From Actinomycetes bacterium (lineage in GTDB: Bacteria > Actinomycetota > Coriobacteriia > Coriobacteriales > JAEZZM01), in contig JAEZZM010000027.1 of NCBI GenBank assembly GCA_023418575.1, positions 1 to 27,758 on the forward strand: DNA of 27,758 nt, read 5' to 3'. The position numbers and the translations under genes are program-made. The notes under the pieces were generated by a model. The model worked only from the letters and a program-made list of their open reading frames with translations. It did not search any database and was not told the DNA's origin. Shown in pieces: positions 7,796 to 15,921 of the stretch; within the stretch, counting starts at the first letter, position 1; every line of letters begins with the position of its first letter.

Positions 7796-7900
7796 AAGTA
7801 TGTGTTTACGATAAAGACTAAAAGCATAGATACAGACGTATACTTATCAGTAATAACAGAGTTTGACTGAAGTATGTATATGCGTACGCATTAGTCAAAC
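7796..7900 (+). promoter_or_regulatory. Candidate operator region of the fucose operon
   Basis: The AT-rich DNA before the first fucose gene has three AAGTAT-type motifs (7796-7801; inverted at 7840-7845; 7870-7875), a perfect 12-bp palindrome ATGCGTACGCAT (7880-7891), and around it a perfect 8-bp inverted repeat GTTTGACT/AGTCAAAC (7861-7868 with 7893-7900). No transcript terminator signature follows, so protein binding is the likelier role; the IclR regulator encoded at 15148 is the natural candidate. The promoter elements themselves are not clear. Confidence 0.5.
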
Positions 7901-7948
7901 CTTGGAGTTAGCATTAAAAAGAAGGTTAATTTAGAGGGAGTCTATCTG

Positions 7949-9466
7949 ATGAATGCAATCCATGTTAGTCCCTTAGATAATGTAGCTACCGCCTTAGAGC
8001 CTTTATCAAAAGGTGATACCGCTCTGGGCACTATTATTCTTGAAGATATTCCCAAAGGTCATAAGTTTGCAACATCACGCATCCAAAAGGGTGAGCCGGT
8101 TATTAAATATACTGCTCACATTGGTTTGGCTGCCCAAGATATTGAAGAGGGTGCATGGGTTCATGTCCATAATTTAGAGGGTGAGCGTGGCAGAGGAGAT
8201 ACTGATAGCCTTGTAAGACTTATCTCTCAAGAGGCTCGTCCTAAAGAACTTATGGCCTCTAGTGATAAAACATATGAGCTTGAAGGATATAGAAGGCCAG
8301 ACGGAAGTTTTGGCCTGCGCAATCACGTTCTTATCGTACCCAGCGTACACTGCGCCAATAAGGTAGTAGAGCGTATAGCAAATACCATCAATTACGGCAA
8401 TTATGAATGCAGAGATGATAGTAAGGTCGTTTATGTAACGCATCAACATGGCTGCTCAGAACTTAGCTATGATGCTGATCAGACCCAAGCTGTAATTGTA
8501 GGCTCTGGCGCAAACCCTAATGTATATGCTGTTTTGGTTGTAGGTCTGGGTTGCGAAGTTGTTCAGGCGGAAGAAACAGCTGCCCAAATTAAAGCTCGTT
8601 GCCCCTATAAAGAGGTTGAATTTTTTAACATTCAAGCTATGGGTGGTACGGAAAATAGCGTTAAAGAAGGTGTTAAGATAGCTGCCCGTCTTCTTGCGCA
8701 GGCTCAAGAACAGCAAAAAACAACAGGCAATTTAAGTGATTTGGTTTTGGGAACCGAGTGCGGCGGCTCTGATAGCTTCTCAGGATTAAGCGCCAACCCA
8801 TCTCTTGGTGTGGCCTCAGATATTGTTGTGCATCAGGGCGGTAGTGTTATTCTTGCAGAAACCACCGAGCTCATTGGGGCAGAGCATATCTTGGCACAGC
8901 GCGGTCAAACTCCTGATCTAGCTCAAGAAATTCTAAAAACTATACAAGGCTATGAGCAGACGGTTATTGATTCTCATGCCGATATTAGAGGTGCAAATCC
9001 AAGTCCTGGAAACATTGCGGGTGGTCTCTCATCTATTGAAGAAAAATCCTTGGGTTGTATTTATAAAGCAGGTAATAGTCCTGTTGTAGCAGTAAAGGCA
9101 TATGCAGAGCCTGTTGTTGATAAGGGTCTTACCTTTATGAATACACCCGGAAATGATATTGAACAGCTTTCAGGTATGGTAGCTGGTGGTGCCAATGTTG
9201 TGGTCTTTACCACGGGTCGCGGCACTCCAACTGGCAGCCCCATTTGTCCAACCATAAAAATAGCTTCTAATACCCCTTGCTTCAAGAATATGAATGACAG
9301 CATAGATCTTAATGCAGGAAGCATTATTGAAGGTCAAAAAACAATTGAGCAAGTTGGTGAAGAGATTCTAGATTGTATCGTTGAGGTGTCAAAAGGAAGG
9401 CTCACTAAGGCTGAGCTCAATGGCCAAAATGACTTTTCTATTTGGCGCTTAGCAACAACAGTCTAA
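7949..9466 (+). CDS. UxaA/GarD-family sugar-acid dehydratase, probably L-fuconate dehydratase
   Basis: Member of the altronate/galactarate dehydratase family. It has 505 residues: an N-terminal SAF domain (about 1-85, including the ILEDIPKGHKFA region) and the large catalytic part (about 105-500) with HQHGCS, GLGCE and TECGGSDSFSG motifs. Known members remove water from aldonic or aldaric acids to give 2-keto-3-deoxy acids. From its neighbours the substrate is most likely L-fuconate, giving 2-keto-3-deoxy-L-fuconate; in the C. jejuni fucose locus the equivalent is the UxaA-like pair Cj0482/Cj0483, here one intact gene. Classical L-fuconate dehydratases belong to the enolase superfamily, so this is an analogous enzyme. 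ATG with GAGGGAG upstream. First gene of a six-gene operon. D-altronate remains an alternative substrate. Confidence 0.88.
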   Translation: MNAIHVSPLDNVATALEPLSKGDTALGTIILEDIPKGHKFATSRIQKGEPVIKYTAHIGLAAQDIEEGAWVHVHNLEGERGRGDTDSLVRLISQEARPKELMASSDKTYELEGYRRPDGSFGLRNHVLIVPSVHCANKVVERIANTINYGNYECRDDSKVVYVTHQHGCSELSYDADQTQAVIVGSGANPNVYAVLVVGLGCEVVQAEETAAQIKARCPYKEVEFFNIQAMGGTENSVKEGVKIAARLLAQAQEQQKTTGNLSDLVLGTECGGSDSFSGLSANPSLGVASDIVVHQGGSVILAETTELIGAEHILAQRGQTPDLAQEILKTIQGYEQTVIDSHADIRGANPSPGNIAGGLSSIEEKSLGCIYKAGNSPVVAVKAYAEPVVDKGLTFMNTPGNDIEQLSGMVAGGANVVVFTTGRGTPTGSPICPTIKIASNTPCFKNMNDSIDLNAGSIIEGQKTIEQVGEEILDCIVEVSKGRLTKAELNGQNDFSIWRLATTV

Positions 9467-9527
9467 ATAGGCTTAAAGCTATACAACTAATCCATGAGAT
9501 GGGATCTAAAACAGAAAGGATAGCGTC

Positions 9528-10307
9528 ATGGATCTACAGTTAAAAGACAAGGTTGTTCTGGTAACAGGCGGAGGAAGAGGTATCGGCTCAGGCATTTCAC
9601 TGCGTCTTATGCAAGAGGGTGCAAAGGTTGTTATCTTATCGCGCTCAGGTCTTGATGAAGACTTCACTCAAAAGATGGATGCTTTTGGTGGTACCTGGGA
9701 GTTTATTCAGATTGATCTAAATGATACCGATAAGATCAAGCCCATTATAGATGATGTTTATAAACGTTACGGCTCAATTTATGGTGTAGTAAATAATGCA
9801 GGCGCTAATGATAATAAAGATCTTGAGACCACCAGCTGGCAAGACTTTGAGAAAAGTTTGCATGGCAATTTAACCCATTATTATGAGATGGTGCATGCAT
9901 CTCTTCCATATCTAAAAGAATCAAAGGGTTCAATCCTTAATATAGGTTCTAAAACTGCCCTTACTGGACAGGGTAAAACTTCTGCTTATGCTGCTGCTAA
10001 GGGCGCTATTTTGGGTCTTACCCGTGAGTGGGCTGCTGCCTTACTTAAAGATAGCGTTCGCGCTAATTGCATTGTTGTGGCAGAAGCCTGGACCCCTCTT
10101 TATGCTAAGTGGATTCAAACCTTTGATGATCCAGAGGCACGCAAAAAGGTTATTACTGACAAGATTCCTCTGGAGGCTCGCTTTACTACAGTAGAAGAAA
10201 TTGCTGATACAAGCGCATTTGTTTTATCGCCACTCTCATCACATACCACAGGTCAGTGGATCTATGTTGATGGTGGATATGTACATTTGGACCGTGCTCT
10301 TAATTAA
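9528..10307 (+). CDS. SDR oxidoreductase, probable L-fucose dehydrogenase (FucX-like)
   Basis: Classical short-chain dehydrogenase, 259 residues. The cofactor motif TGGGRGIG is at 13-20, NNAG at 89-92, and the catalytic set Ser141, Tyr154, Lys158 is complete. The C-terminal DGGYVHLDRAL is like that of L-fucose dehydrogenases such as FucX (Cj0485) of C. jejuni. Expected reaction: L-fucose to L-fucono-lactone with reduction of NAD(P)+, in the cytoplasm; such enzymes often also take D-arabinose. The start ATG at 9528 has AAAGGA eight bases upstream. It lies 61 bases after the dehydratase and 31 before the permease, with no terminator between. Family assignment is firm; the substrate comes from context and the tail signature. 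Confidence 0.88.
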   Translation: MDLQLKDKVVLVTGGGRGIGSGISLRLMQEGAKVVILSRSGLDEDFTQKMDAFGGTWEFIQIDLNDTDKIKPIIDDVYKRYGSIYGVVNNAGANDNKDLETTSWQDFEKSLHGNLTHYYEMVHASLPYLKESKGSILNIGSKTALTGQGKTSAYAAAKGAILGLTREWAAALLKDSVRANCIVVAEAWTPLYAKWIQTFDDPEARKKVITDKIPLEARFTTVEEIADTSAFVLSPLSSHTTGQWIYVDGGYVHLDRALN

Positions 10308-10338
10308 AAGGCGGCCTTGGTTTTATGGAGGTTAGTGC

Positions 10339-11586
10339 ATGAACAAAGCAGCTAAACCTATTAGTTCACGCAATATTAAAATAGCCTTTGCCCTGGTAAC
10401 TTCACTCTTTTTCCTTTGGGGCTTTAGTTATGGCTTAGTGGACGTTATGAATGCAAACTTTCAGACTCAGCTGGGTGTAAGCAAGGCACAGTCTGGTTTG
10501 GTTCAGATGGCATATTTTGGTGCCTACTTTATTATTGCTATTCCTGCTTCTATGGTTGCAGGTAAGATGGGCTACAAGGGTGGAATTATCATGGGTCTTT
10601 TGCTTTATGCAATTGGTGCACTCATGATTATCCCGGCATCCAACGCCCATAGCTTTAACTTCTTCCTTTTAGCCTTCTTTATCCTGGCCTGCGGTCTTGG
10701 TTCTCTAGAGACTAATGCAAACCCCTATATTACTAAGCTGGGTGACGAGAAGGACTCATCATTTAGGTTGAACCTTGCACAAAGCTTTAACGGCCTTGGT
10801 TCATTTATTGGTCCTATCATTGGTGGTAAGCTGCTTTTGTCTTTATCCCACGGTGAGGCCTCTCAAAATATGCAAAACATCCAAATTATCTATGGTGTTG
10901 TAGCCCTGGTTGTTATTGTAGTAATGGTGCTGTTCTTTATTACCCGCATGCCTGAGGGTTCAGAGGTTTCTTCTGAGGAATTAGCTTCTGAGGAAGGCAA
11001 GTCAAGCTATGGTGAGCTCTTTAGGTTTAAGCACTTCAGCTTTGGCGTAGTTGCTCAGTTCCTGTATGTAGCAGCTCAAGTTGGCGCCGGCGCCTTCTTT
11101 ATTAACTACGTTGCCGAGCGTTGGGAAAGCTTAAGCCATGAGAAGGCAGCTTATTTCTTGAGCGTTGCTCTTGCGCTCTTCCTTATTGGCCGTGTAGTAA
11201 CCACTCCTCTTATGAAGAAGATGAGCCCCGATAAGCTCTTGGGTATCTATTCAACTGCTAACGTTATCTTAATGGTGGTGCTGCAATTCGCCCACGGTTT
11301 GGCAGCAGTTATTGCCCTTTGGTTGGTATTTTTCTTCATGTCCATTTCTTTCCCCACTATCTTCTCTTTGGCATTACACAACGTACCAGGACGTCTGGTA
11401 AAGAAGGGTTCTTCACTTTTGGTAATGTCCATCGTCGGTGGAGCTATTGCCCCCAGTATCATGGGTGCTTTGGCAGATAAGTTTGGTATGGGCGCTTCCT
11501 TCCTGTTGTTGCTCCCTTGCTTTGCTTATGTAGCTTGGTACGGTTTTTCTGGACTTTCTCCAGCTCACAAAAAGCAGCAAGCTTAA
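10339..11586 (+). CDS. fucP: MFS permease, FucP-type L-fucose:H+ symporter
   Basis: Major facilitator with 12 membrane segments, 415 residues. The similarity to E. coli FucP is specific: FFLWGFSYGLVDVM at 24-37 places Asp35 where FucP has its essential Asp46, and GSLETNANPY at 121-130 places Glu124 at FucP Glu135; FRLNLAQSFNGLGS follows. It should import L-fucose with protons and feed the cytoplasmic dehydrogenase encoded just before. ATG with TGGAGG upstream. The stop codon lies inside a 13-bp tandem duplication (11574-11599), so the last codons and the start of the gap are a recent-looking repeat. L-galactose or D-arabinose may also be carried, as known for FucP. Confidence 0.9.
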   Translation: MNKAAKPISSRNIKIAFALVTSLFFLWGFSYGLVDVMNANFQTQLGVSKAQSGLVQMAYFGAYFIIAIPASMVAGKMGYKGGIIMGLLLYAIGALMIIPASNAHSFNFFLLAFFILACGLGSLETNANPYITKLGDEKDSSFRLNLAQSFNGLGSFIGPIIGGKLLLSLSHGEASQNMQNIQIIYGVVALVVIVVMVLFFITRMPEGSEVSSEELASEEGKSSYGELFRFKHFSFGVVAQFLYVAAQVGAGAFFINYVAERWESLSHEKAAYFLSVALALFLIGRVVTTPLMKKMSPDKLLGIYSTANVILMVVLQFAHGLAAVIALWLVFFFMSISFPTIFSLALHNVPGRLVKKGSSLLVMSIVGGAIAPSIMGALADKFGMGASFLLLLPCFAYVAWYGFSGLSPAHKKQQA

Positions 11587-11599
11587 GCAGCAAGCTTAA
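11574..11599 (+). repeat. 13-bp tandem duplication across the fucP stop codon
   Basis: GCAGCAAGCTTAA occurs twice without a gap (11574-11586 and 11587-11599). The first copy contains the last codons and the stop of fucP. It looks like a slippage or replication duplication; the second copy simply lengthens the intergenic gap. Confidence 0.95.
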
Positions 11600-11633
11600 T
11601 GATCTAAGAAATGATTGTGAGGGCTGATAGCCT

Positions 11634-12794
11634 ATGTTATCCGTATTTGATGCACACATTCATATTTGGGATTTAGAGAAGCTAAAACTAGAGTGGCTTA
11701 ATTCTTGTCCCAGTATAAACAAATCCTATTCGCTTGATGAGCTGAAGGCGGCTTATGCCGCCTATCAGCCAGGCGATAAACCTGCTCTTAACTTAGAGGG
11801 CGTGGCCTATGTTGAAGTTGATTGCACAGATCCACGTGCAGAGGATGCTTTTGTAAGAGAAAGCCGTGAGCAGGATCCTGACAATTTAATAAAGGCCTGC
11901 TTATATAGGGAGCAGATTGCACCCAACTTACGCCTGCCATTGGATGCAAGTGGTGTAAGAGAGCCTTTGCATATTGAAAGCTCTCCTGCTGGTCGTTGTT
12001 TAGAGCCAAGCTTTATTGCTGGTCTAAAAGAGCTTATTAAAGCCAAGAAGGTATTTGAGGCTTGTATTCGTTTTGAGGAGCTTTCTGATTTATTAAAACT
12101 GGCTCAAATGCTTCCAGAGCTTAAGCTGGTTATCAATCATCTTGGTAACATTGAGCGCAAAGAGCAGTTTACTGAGGATTATAAAGCACTCATGAAATCT
12201 TTTGCTCAGCTGCCCAATGTTTACCTAAAGGTATCCGGTTTTCCTTTGGAAGATAAAGACTTTGTACGCGAGCTTTTAAGCTTTATAAAAGAGAGCTTTG
12301 AGCCCAGCCGCCTGCTTTATGCTTCAAACTTCCCTGTTATTGAGGTATATGGCAATTTACAAGAGCATCTTGATATATGCCGTGAGATCTTTGAAGATTG
12401 CCCAGATTTCTTTGGTAAAAATGCCAAAAAGCTTTATCGTGTAAATCCAGTACAGATTATTGCAAACACTATTCATGTGCGTCCAGAGAAGCTTGCTTAT
12501 TATAAAGAGCTTCATGCAGACCCATTCCCCGCTGTTAATAAAATGATCAGGGAGTGTGGTATTACCCGCTATCAAATTTGGCATCGTGATGAGACCTTAT
12601 TCTCTTTAATTGAGTATGAGGGCGATGATTTTGCATTTGATATGCATAAAATGGACGACGACCCAGAGACTAACCGCTGGTGGAAAGAAACAGATCCTTG
12701 TCAGTATCGCATAAAAGATGCACGCAAGGATGAGTGGTGGGCCGATATGGATATGGTTTATGATTTAGATGGTCTTGAGAGGGAACAAGACTAA
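11634..12794 (+). CDS. Fusion: L-fucono-lactonase-type amidohydrolase with sugar mutarotase (DUF718)
   Basis: 386 residues in two domains. Residues 1 to about 272 are a TIM-barrel amidohydrolase of the COG3618 type, with the metal motif DAHIHIWD (His8, His10), NHLG (168-171), and the later ASNFPV (230-235) strand; this family includes L-fucono-1,5-lactonase and the C. jejuni Cj0487 protein. Residues from about 278 to 379 match L-rhamnose/L-fucose mutarotases of the RhaM type: YxxxH at Tyr290/His294 corresponds to RhaM Tyr18/His22, and RWW at 348-350 to its conserved RWW. In C. jejuni the two are adjacent genes (Cj0487, Cj0488). The fusion should interconvert fucose anomers for the dehydrogenase and open the lactone it makes. 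ATG at 11634 with GAGGG about 12 bases upstream, a somewhat weak RBS. Confidence 0.87.
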   Translation: MLSVFDAHIHIWDLEKLKLEWLNSCPSINKSYSLDELKAAYAAYQPGDKPALNLEGVAYVEVDCTDPRAEDAFVRESREQDPDNLIKACLYREQIAPNLRLPLDASGVREPLHIESSPAGRCLEPSFIAGLKELIKAKKVFEACIRFEELSDLLKLAQMLPELKLVINHLGNIERKEQFTEDYKALMKSFAQLPNVYLKVSGFPLEDKDFVRELLSFIKESFEPSRLLYASNFPVIEVYGNLQEHLDICREIFEDCPDFFGKNAKKLYRVNPVQIIANTIHVRPEKLAYYKELHADPFPAVNKMIRECGITRYQIWHRDETLFSLIEYEGDDFAFDMHKMDDDPETNRWWKETDPCQYRIKDARKDEWWADMDMVYDLDGLEREQD

Positions 12795-12815
12795 CATTCA
12801 AGGAGGAATGGCCCC

Positions 12816-13730
12816 ATGCAAGCATCATATATTTGTCCTGCACTTACCCCTTTTGCTTCCGATAAAAGCGTAGATGAAGTACAGCTCAAAGCTTTTGTCG
12901 ACTATCTTTGTGCCAATCATATTGATGGTATCTTATTGGGTGGAAGTTCAGGAGAATTTTATGCCTTAAGTTTTGAGGAGATGAAAAGCTTTATACAAAA
13001 GGGTGTTAAGGCTGTAGACTCTCGTATCAAACTTATCTGTGGCACAGGTCGCTGCGATAAAGAAGAAACCATTGAGCTTTCTCAGTTTGCCCTTCGTGAG
13101 GGTGCTGACGCAGTAATGCTGGTGGGGCCATACTATAGCGCTGCAAGTGAAAAGCAGATCTTTGCGTATTTCGATGAAGTGATTGCCAAGATCGACGGAG
13201 CAGTTTATCTTTATAACTATCCAGAGCGCATGGGTTATGACATTTCTGCTGAGCTTCTCTATAAGCTTAAGTCAAGGCATGACAATCTGGTGGGCGTAAA
13301 AGATACTCATAGTGTTTTGCGCCACTCACAGCGCTATATCCAAATGATCTGTTCTAGGTATCCAGATTTTGAAGTTTATACCGGTTATGATAATAATTGT
13401 GCAGCTCTTGTTTTATCTGGGGGAGCAGGCTGCATTGGAGCACTCTCAAACATTATTCCTGCTGCTTGTAAGGCCTTGCTTTATGCCATAAGGGATAAGG
13501 ATCTAGCAAGGCTTGCTCAGCTTCAGCAGGAGATTGATAGGGCTTTTAGTATTTATGAACAGCCTGATCAGTTTAACCTTATCTTAAAGTGGATTTTACA
13601 AGAAGCTGGCATAAACTTTAGCGAGATTTATCGTGCTCCACTTATGCCGCTGAGCGCTGAGCAAAAAGAGTCGTATGCAGAGGTAAAAGATCTTTTGATT
13701 TCAATTCAAAAGAAATATGAAGGGGACTAG
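12816..13730 (+). CDS. DapA-family 2-keto-3-deoxy sugar acid aldolase
   Basis: Class I aldolase of the DHDPS/N-acetylneuraminate lyase family, 304 residues. It keeps the Schiff-base Lys162 (VGVKDTH, 159-165), Tyr133 in YNYP (the family's YNxP), and a GGSSGE loop at 42-47 where DHDPS has GTTGE. In this operon the likely substrate is 2-keto-3-deoxy-L-fuconate, split to pyruvate and L-lactaldehyde, as for Cj0481 in C. jejuni. A true DHDPS is less likely because the loop differs and the context is sugar catabolism. The start ATG at 12816 has AAGGAGG; the next gene begins two bases after its stop, so the two are tightly coupled. Confidence 0.88.
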   Translation: MQASYICPALTPFASDKSVDEVQLKAFVDYLCANHIDGILLGGSSGEFYALSFEEMKSFIQKGVKAVDSRIKLICGTGRCDKEETIELSQFALREGADAVMLVGPYYSAASEKQIFAYFDEVIAKIDGAVYLYNYPERMGYDISAELLYKLKSRHDNLVGVKDTHSVLRHSQRYIQMICSRYPDFEVYTGYDNNCAALVLSGGAGCIGALSNIIPAACKALLYAIRDKDLARLAQLQQEIDRAFSIYEQPDQFNLILKWILQEAGINFSEIYRAPLMPLSAEQKESYAEVKDLLISIQKKYEGD

Positions 13731-13732
13731 CT

Positions 13733-14884
13733 ATGACAAGGCGCATTACACTTAATCAAACCTCATACTTTGGTAGAGGTGCAATTCAAGAGATTATTCC
13801 AGAACTTAAAAATAGATCTGTTCAGCGCGTTATGATCAATACTGATGAGGGGGTACTGGGACTTGGTCTTATCGATAAGATAACGAGCTTATTACAAGAA
13901 GCTGGTCTTGAGTATCAAATTTTTTCTAAGATCAACCCAAATCCCAGTATTGAAGATGTCCAGGCAGGTTTAAAAGCGCTCAAAGAATTTGATGCCCAGG
14001 CCATTATTGCTGTGGGCGGAGGAAGCCCCATAGACGCCTCAAAGGCTATTGCAATTATTGCCACAAATCCAGAATTTTCTGATGTGCGTAGCCTTGAAGG
14101 TTTGGCACAAACAAAAAATCCCTGTCTTCCTCTTATTGCTGTGAGTACTACTTCAGGCACCGCTGCCGAAGTGACTATTAATTACGTAATTACTGATATA
14201 GAGCGACAGAGAAAATTTGTCTGCGCTGATCCTCATGATATACCCGTAGTTGCTATTGTTGACCCTGATATGTCTCAAGGCATGCCTGCATCACTGTGTG
14301 CAGCAACAGGAATGGATGCCTTAGTGCACGCTATTGAAGGTTATATCACCAAGGGCGCTTGGGCTATGACTGACATGTTTCATCTTGAGGCAATTAGAAT
14401 GATTGCTAAAAACCTTCCAGCAGCAGTTAAAGGTGATCCAGAGGCACGTGAGGCTATGTCACTTGCGCAATATATTGCGGGAATGGGTTTTAGTAATGTG
14501 GGTCTTGGTATAGTACATTCTATGGCCCATCCCCTATCGGCCTTATATGGCATAGCCCACGGTAAGGCCTGTGCTATGATGCTTTGTGCTGTTTTAGAGT
14601 ACAATGCTCCAGCTACAGGAGAGAAGTACAAAGAAATTGCCCGTGCCTTTGGGCTTGAGGGTCTTGATGAGATGTCGCAAGATGAATATAGAGCGGCTGC
14701 TATTGAGGCGGTAAGATCTTTGGCTCAAGAGGTGGGCATTCCAAAACGCTTGTCAGAGCTGGGTGTCCAAGAAAAAGATTTAGACTTCTTGGCTAAAAGT
14801 GCTTTTAATGATGCCTGTACACCAGGAAACCCTGCTGAGGTGACACAGGAGCAGATTGAGCAAATCTATCGTAAGATCTTGTAA
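13733..14884 (+). CDS. fucO: Iron-dependent alcohol dehydrogenase, probable lactaldehyde reductase
   Basis: Group III iron-containing alcohol dehydrogenase, 383 residues, the length of E. coli FucO. The dinucleotide loop is GGGSPID (95-101). The metal ligands line up with FucO (Asp196, His200, His263, His277) with an offset of one: Asp195 and His199 in GMDALVHAIEGY, His262 in VHSMAHP, His276 in AHGKAC. Expected role: reduce the L-lactaldehyde made by the aldolase to (S)-1,2-propanediol with NADH, which re-oxidises the cofactor reduced by the fucose dehydrogenase. Its RBS GAAGGGG overlaps the end of the aldolase gene. It is the last gene of the operon, followed by the terminator at 14903-14941. 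The C. jejuni locus has an aldehyde dehydrogenase instead. Confidence 0.88.
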   Translation: MTRRITLNQTSYFGRGAIQEIIPELKNRSVQRVMINTDEGVLGLGLIDKITSLLQEAGLEYQIFSKINPNPSIEDVQAGLKALKEFDAQAIIAVGGGSPIDASKAIAIIATNPEFSDVRSLEGLAQTKNPCLPLIAVSTTSGTAAEVTINYVITDIERQRKFVCADPHDIPVVAIVDPDMSQGMPASLCAATGMDALVHAIEGYITKGAWAMTDMFHLEAIRMIAKNLPAAVKGDPEAREAMSLAQYIAGMGFSNVGLGIVHSMAHPLSALYGIAHGKACAMMLCAVLEYNAPATGEKYKEIARAFGLEGLDEMSQDEYRAAAIEAVRSLAQEVGIPKRLSELGVQEKDLDFLAKSAFNDACTPGNPAEVTQEQIEQIYRKIL

Positions 14885-14902
14885 GCTTAGTGCGTATTAG
14901 GT

Positions 14903-14941
14903 ATGGCGTCTTGGGCGATAAAAGCTAAGACGCCATTTTTT
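14903..14941 (+). terminator. Intrinsic terminator of the fucose operon
   Basis: Perfect 10-bp stem ATGGCGTCTT/AAGACGCCAT (14903-14912 with 14927-14936), 14-base loop, six T (14936-14941). Confidence 0.92.
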
Positions 14942-14997
14942 GTAGCTTTGGTACTCCACATTTTAAACTGAGTTTAAGGTAGCTTAGCGATGTTAAC

Positions 14998-15060
14998 GAT
15001 CTATAGTGATTTTAGTGATCTTTAGCGGTCTATAGCGATCTTTAAGGCGATCTTTAAGGA
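14998..15060 (+). repeat. Degenerate 9-12 bp tandem repeat upstream of the iclR gene
   Basis: About six head-to-tail units of the form GATCTWTAGY: GATCTATAGT, GATTTTAGT, GATCTTTAGC, GGTCTATAGC, then two exact 12-base copies GATCTTTAAGGM. It lies about 90 bases before the regulator start, inside its likely promoter region, and could be an array of binding sites or decayed duplications. Confidence 0.75.
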
Positions 15061-15147
15061 AGCCTAGCGAAGTTTACGCAGCTTAAATAGCACACAGAGG
15101 ATATGCTTATACGAGGCTGTTACAAGTAGGATAGAAAGGGTTTGGAC

Positions 15148-15909
15148 GTGCAAGAAGATCATATGCCAACCTTAAGGGTGCTCAAAGTATTGGAGGAGCT
15201 GTCTAAGGCGGATGAGGCTATGACCTTATCGCAATTAGCACGAGCATGCTCTTGTCCCAAGTCCACCTTAAGCCCTATTGTGCGCACCCTGGCTAAACAC
15301 CGCTATATCTGTTGCGGAACTGAAGATTTAAGTTATAGCTTGGGATCACAAGCTTTTGTTTTGGGTAATTCATATCAGTTTGAAGGCAGCATTTTGGATA
15401 TTATCCAACAGCAGATGGAAGAGCTGGTGGGTAATATACATGAGATTTCTCATTTGGGTGTCTTGTCTGGAAAACAGATTGTGTACCTCAAAAAAGTTAC
15501 TCCCTCTAAGCCCATGCAGCTCTTATCTTTAGTTGGAAAAAAGCTTCCGGCCTATGCCACTGCCTTGGGTAAGGCTTTGTTGCAAGATCATAGCAAAGAG
15601 GAGCTGCTCGAGCTCTTCCCCGAAGAATTTGAGGCTTTTACAGAACATACTCTCAAGAATGCAGAAGCTCTTTATGCTGATATTCATCAACACAGCGATG
15701 GCTTTGCATATGAGACAGAAGAGATAGCGCCCTATGCGCGCTGCATAGCTTTGCCTCTGCGCTATAAAGGCAGCATAGTAGCTGCCTTATCAGTGAGTTT
15801 TATGAACTTTGATCTAAGTCAAGAGAAGATAGAGCAGATTAAATCTCAGCTTAAACAAAGCGTAAATCTTATAGAGAAAATAATGAAATCTCAGGGCTTT
15901 TACTATTAG
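15148..15909 (+). CDS. IclR-family transcriptional regulator of the fucose operon
   Basis: About 254 residues: an N-terminal winged helix-turn-helix (about 8-65, with TLSQLARACSCPKSTLSPIVRTL) and the C-terminal effector-binding GAF-like domain with the family's PAYATALGKALL block near residue 135. Start choice: a TTG at 15142 lies only one base after the RBS AGAAAGGG (15133-15140), while GTG at 15148 is seven bases away and is preferred; an ATG at 15163 is too far. It sits on the same strand after the fucose operon but beyond its terminator, so it has its own promoter. The C. jejuni fucose locus is also guarded by an IclR protein (Cj0480c). Likely effector: fucose or a pathway intermediate. 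The binding sites are probably at 7796-7900. Confidence 0.88.
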   Translation: MQEDHMPTLRVLKVLEELSKADEAMTLSQLARACSCPKSTLSPIVRTLAKHRYICCGTEDLSYSLGSQAFVLGNSYQFEGSILDIIQQQMEELVGNIHEISHLGVLSGKQIVYLKKVTPSKPMQLLSLVGKKLPAYATALGKALLQDHSKEELLELFPEEFEAFTEHTLKNAEALYADIHQHSDGFAYETEEIAPYARCIALPLRYKGSIVAALSVSFMNFDLSQEKIEQIKSQLKQSVNLIEKIMKSQGFYY

Positions 15910-15921
15910 GTTTACTCTTTC

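Noticed and set aside
12816..13730. Annotation as dihydrodipicolinate synthase (lysine pathway)
   Set aside because: The family is right, but the substrate loop is GGSSGE and the gene lies in a sugar-acid operon; a keto-deoxy acid aldolase fits better.
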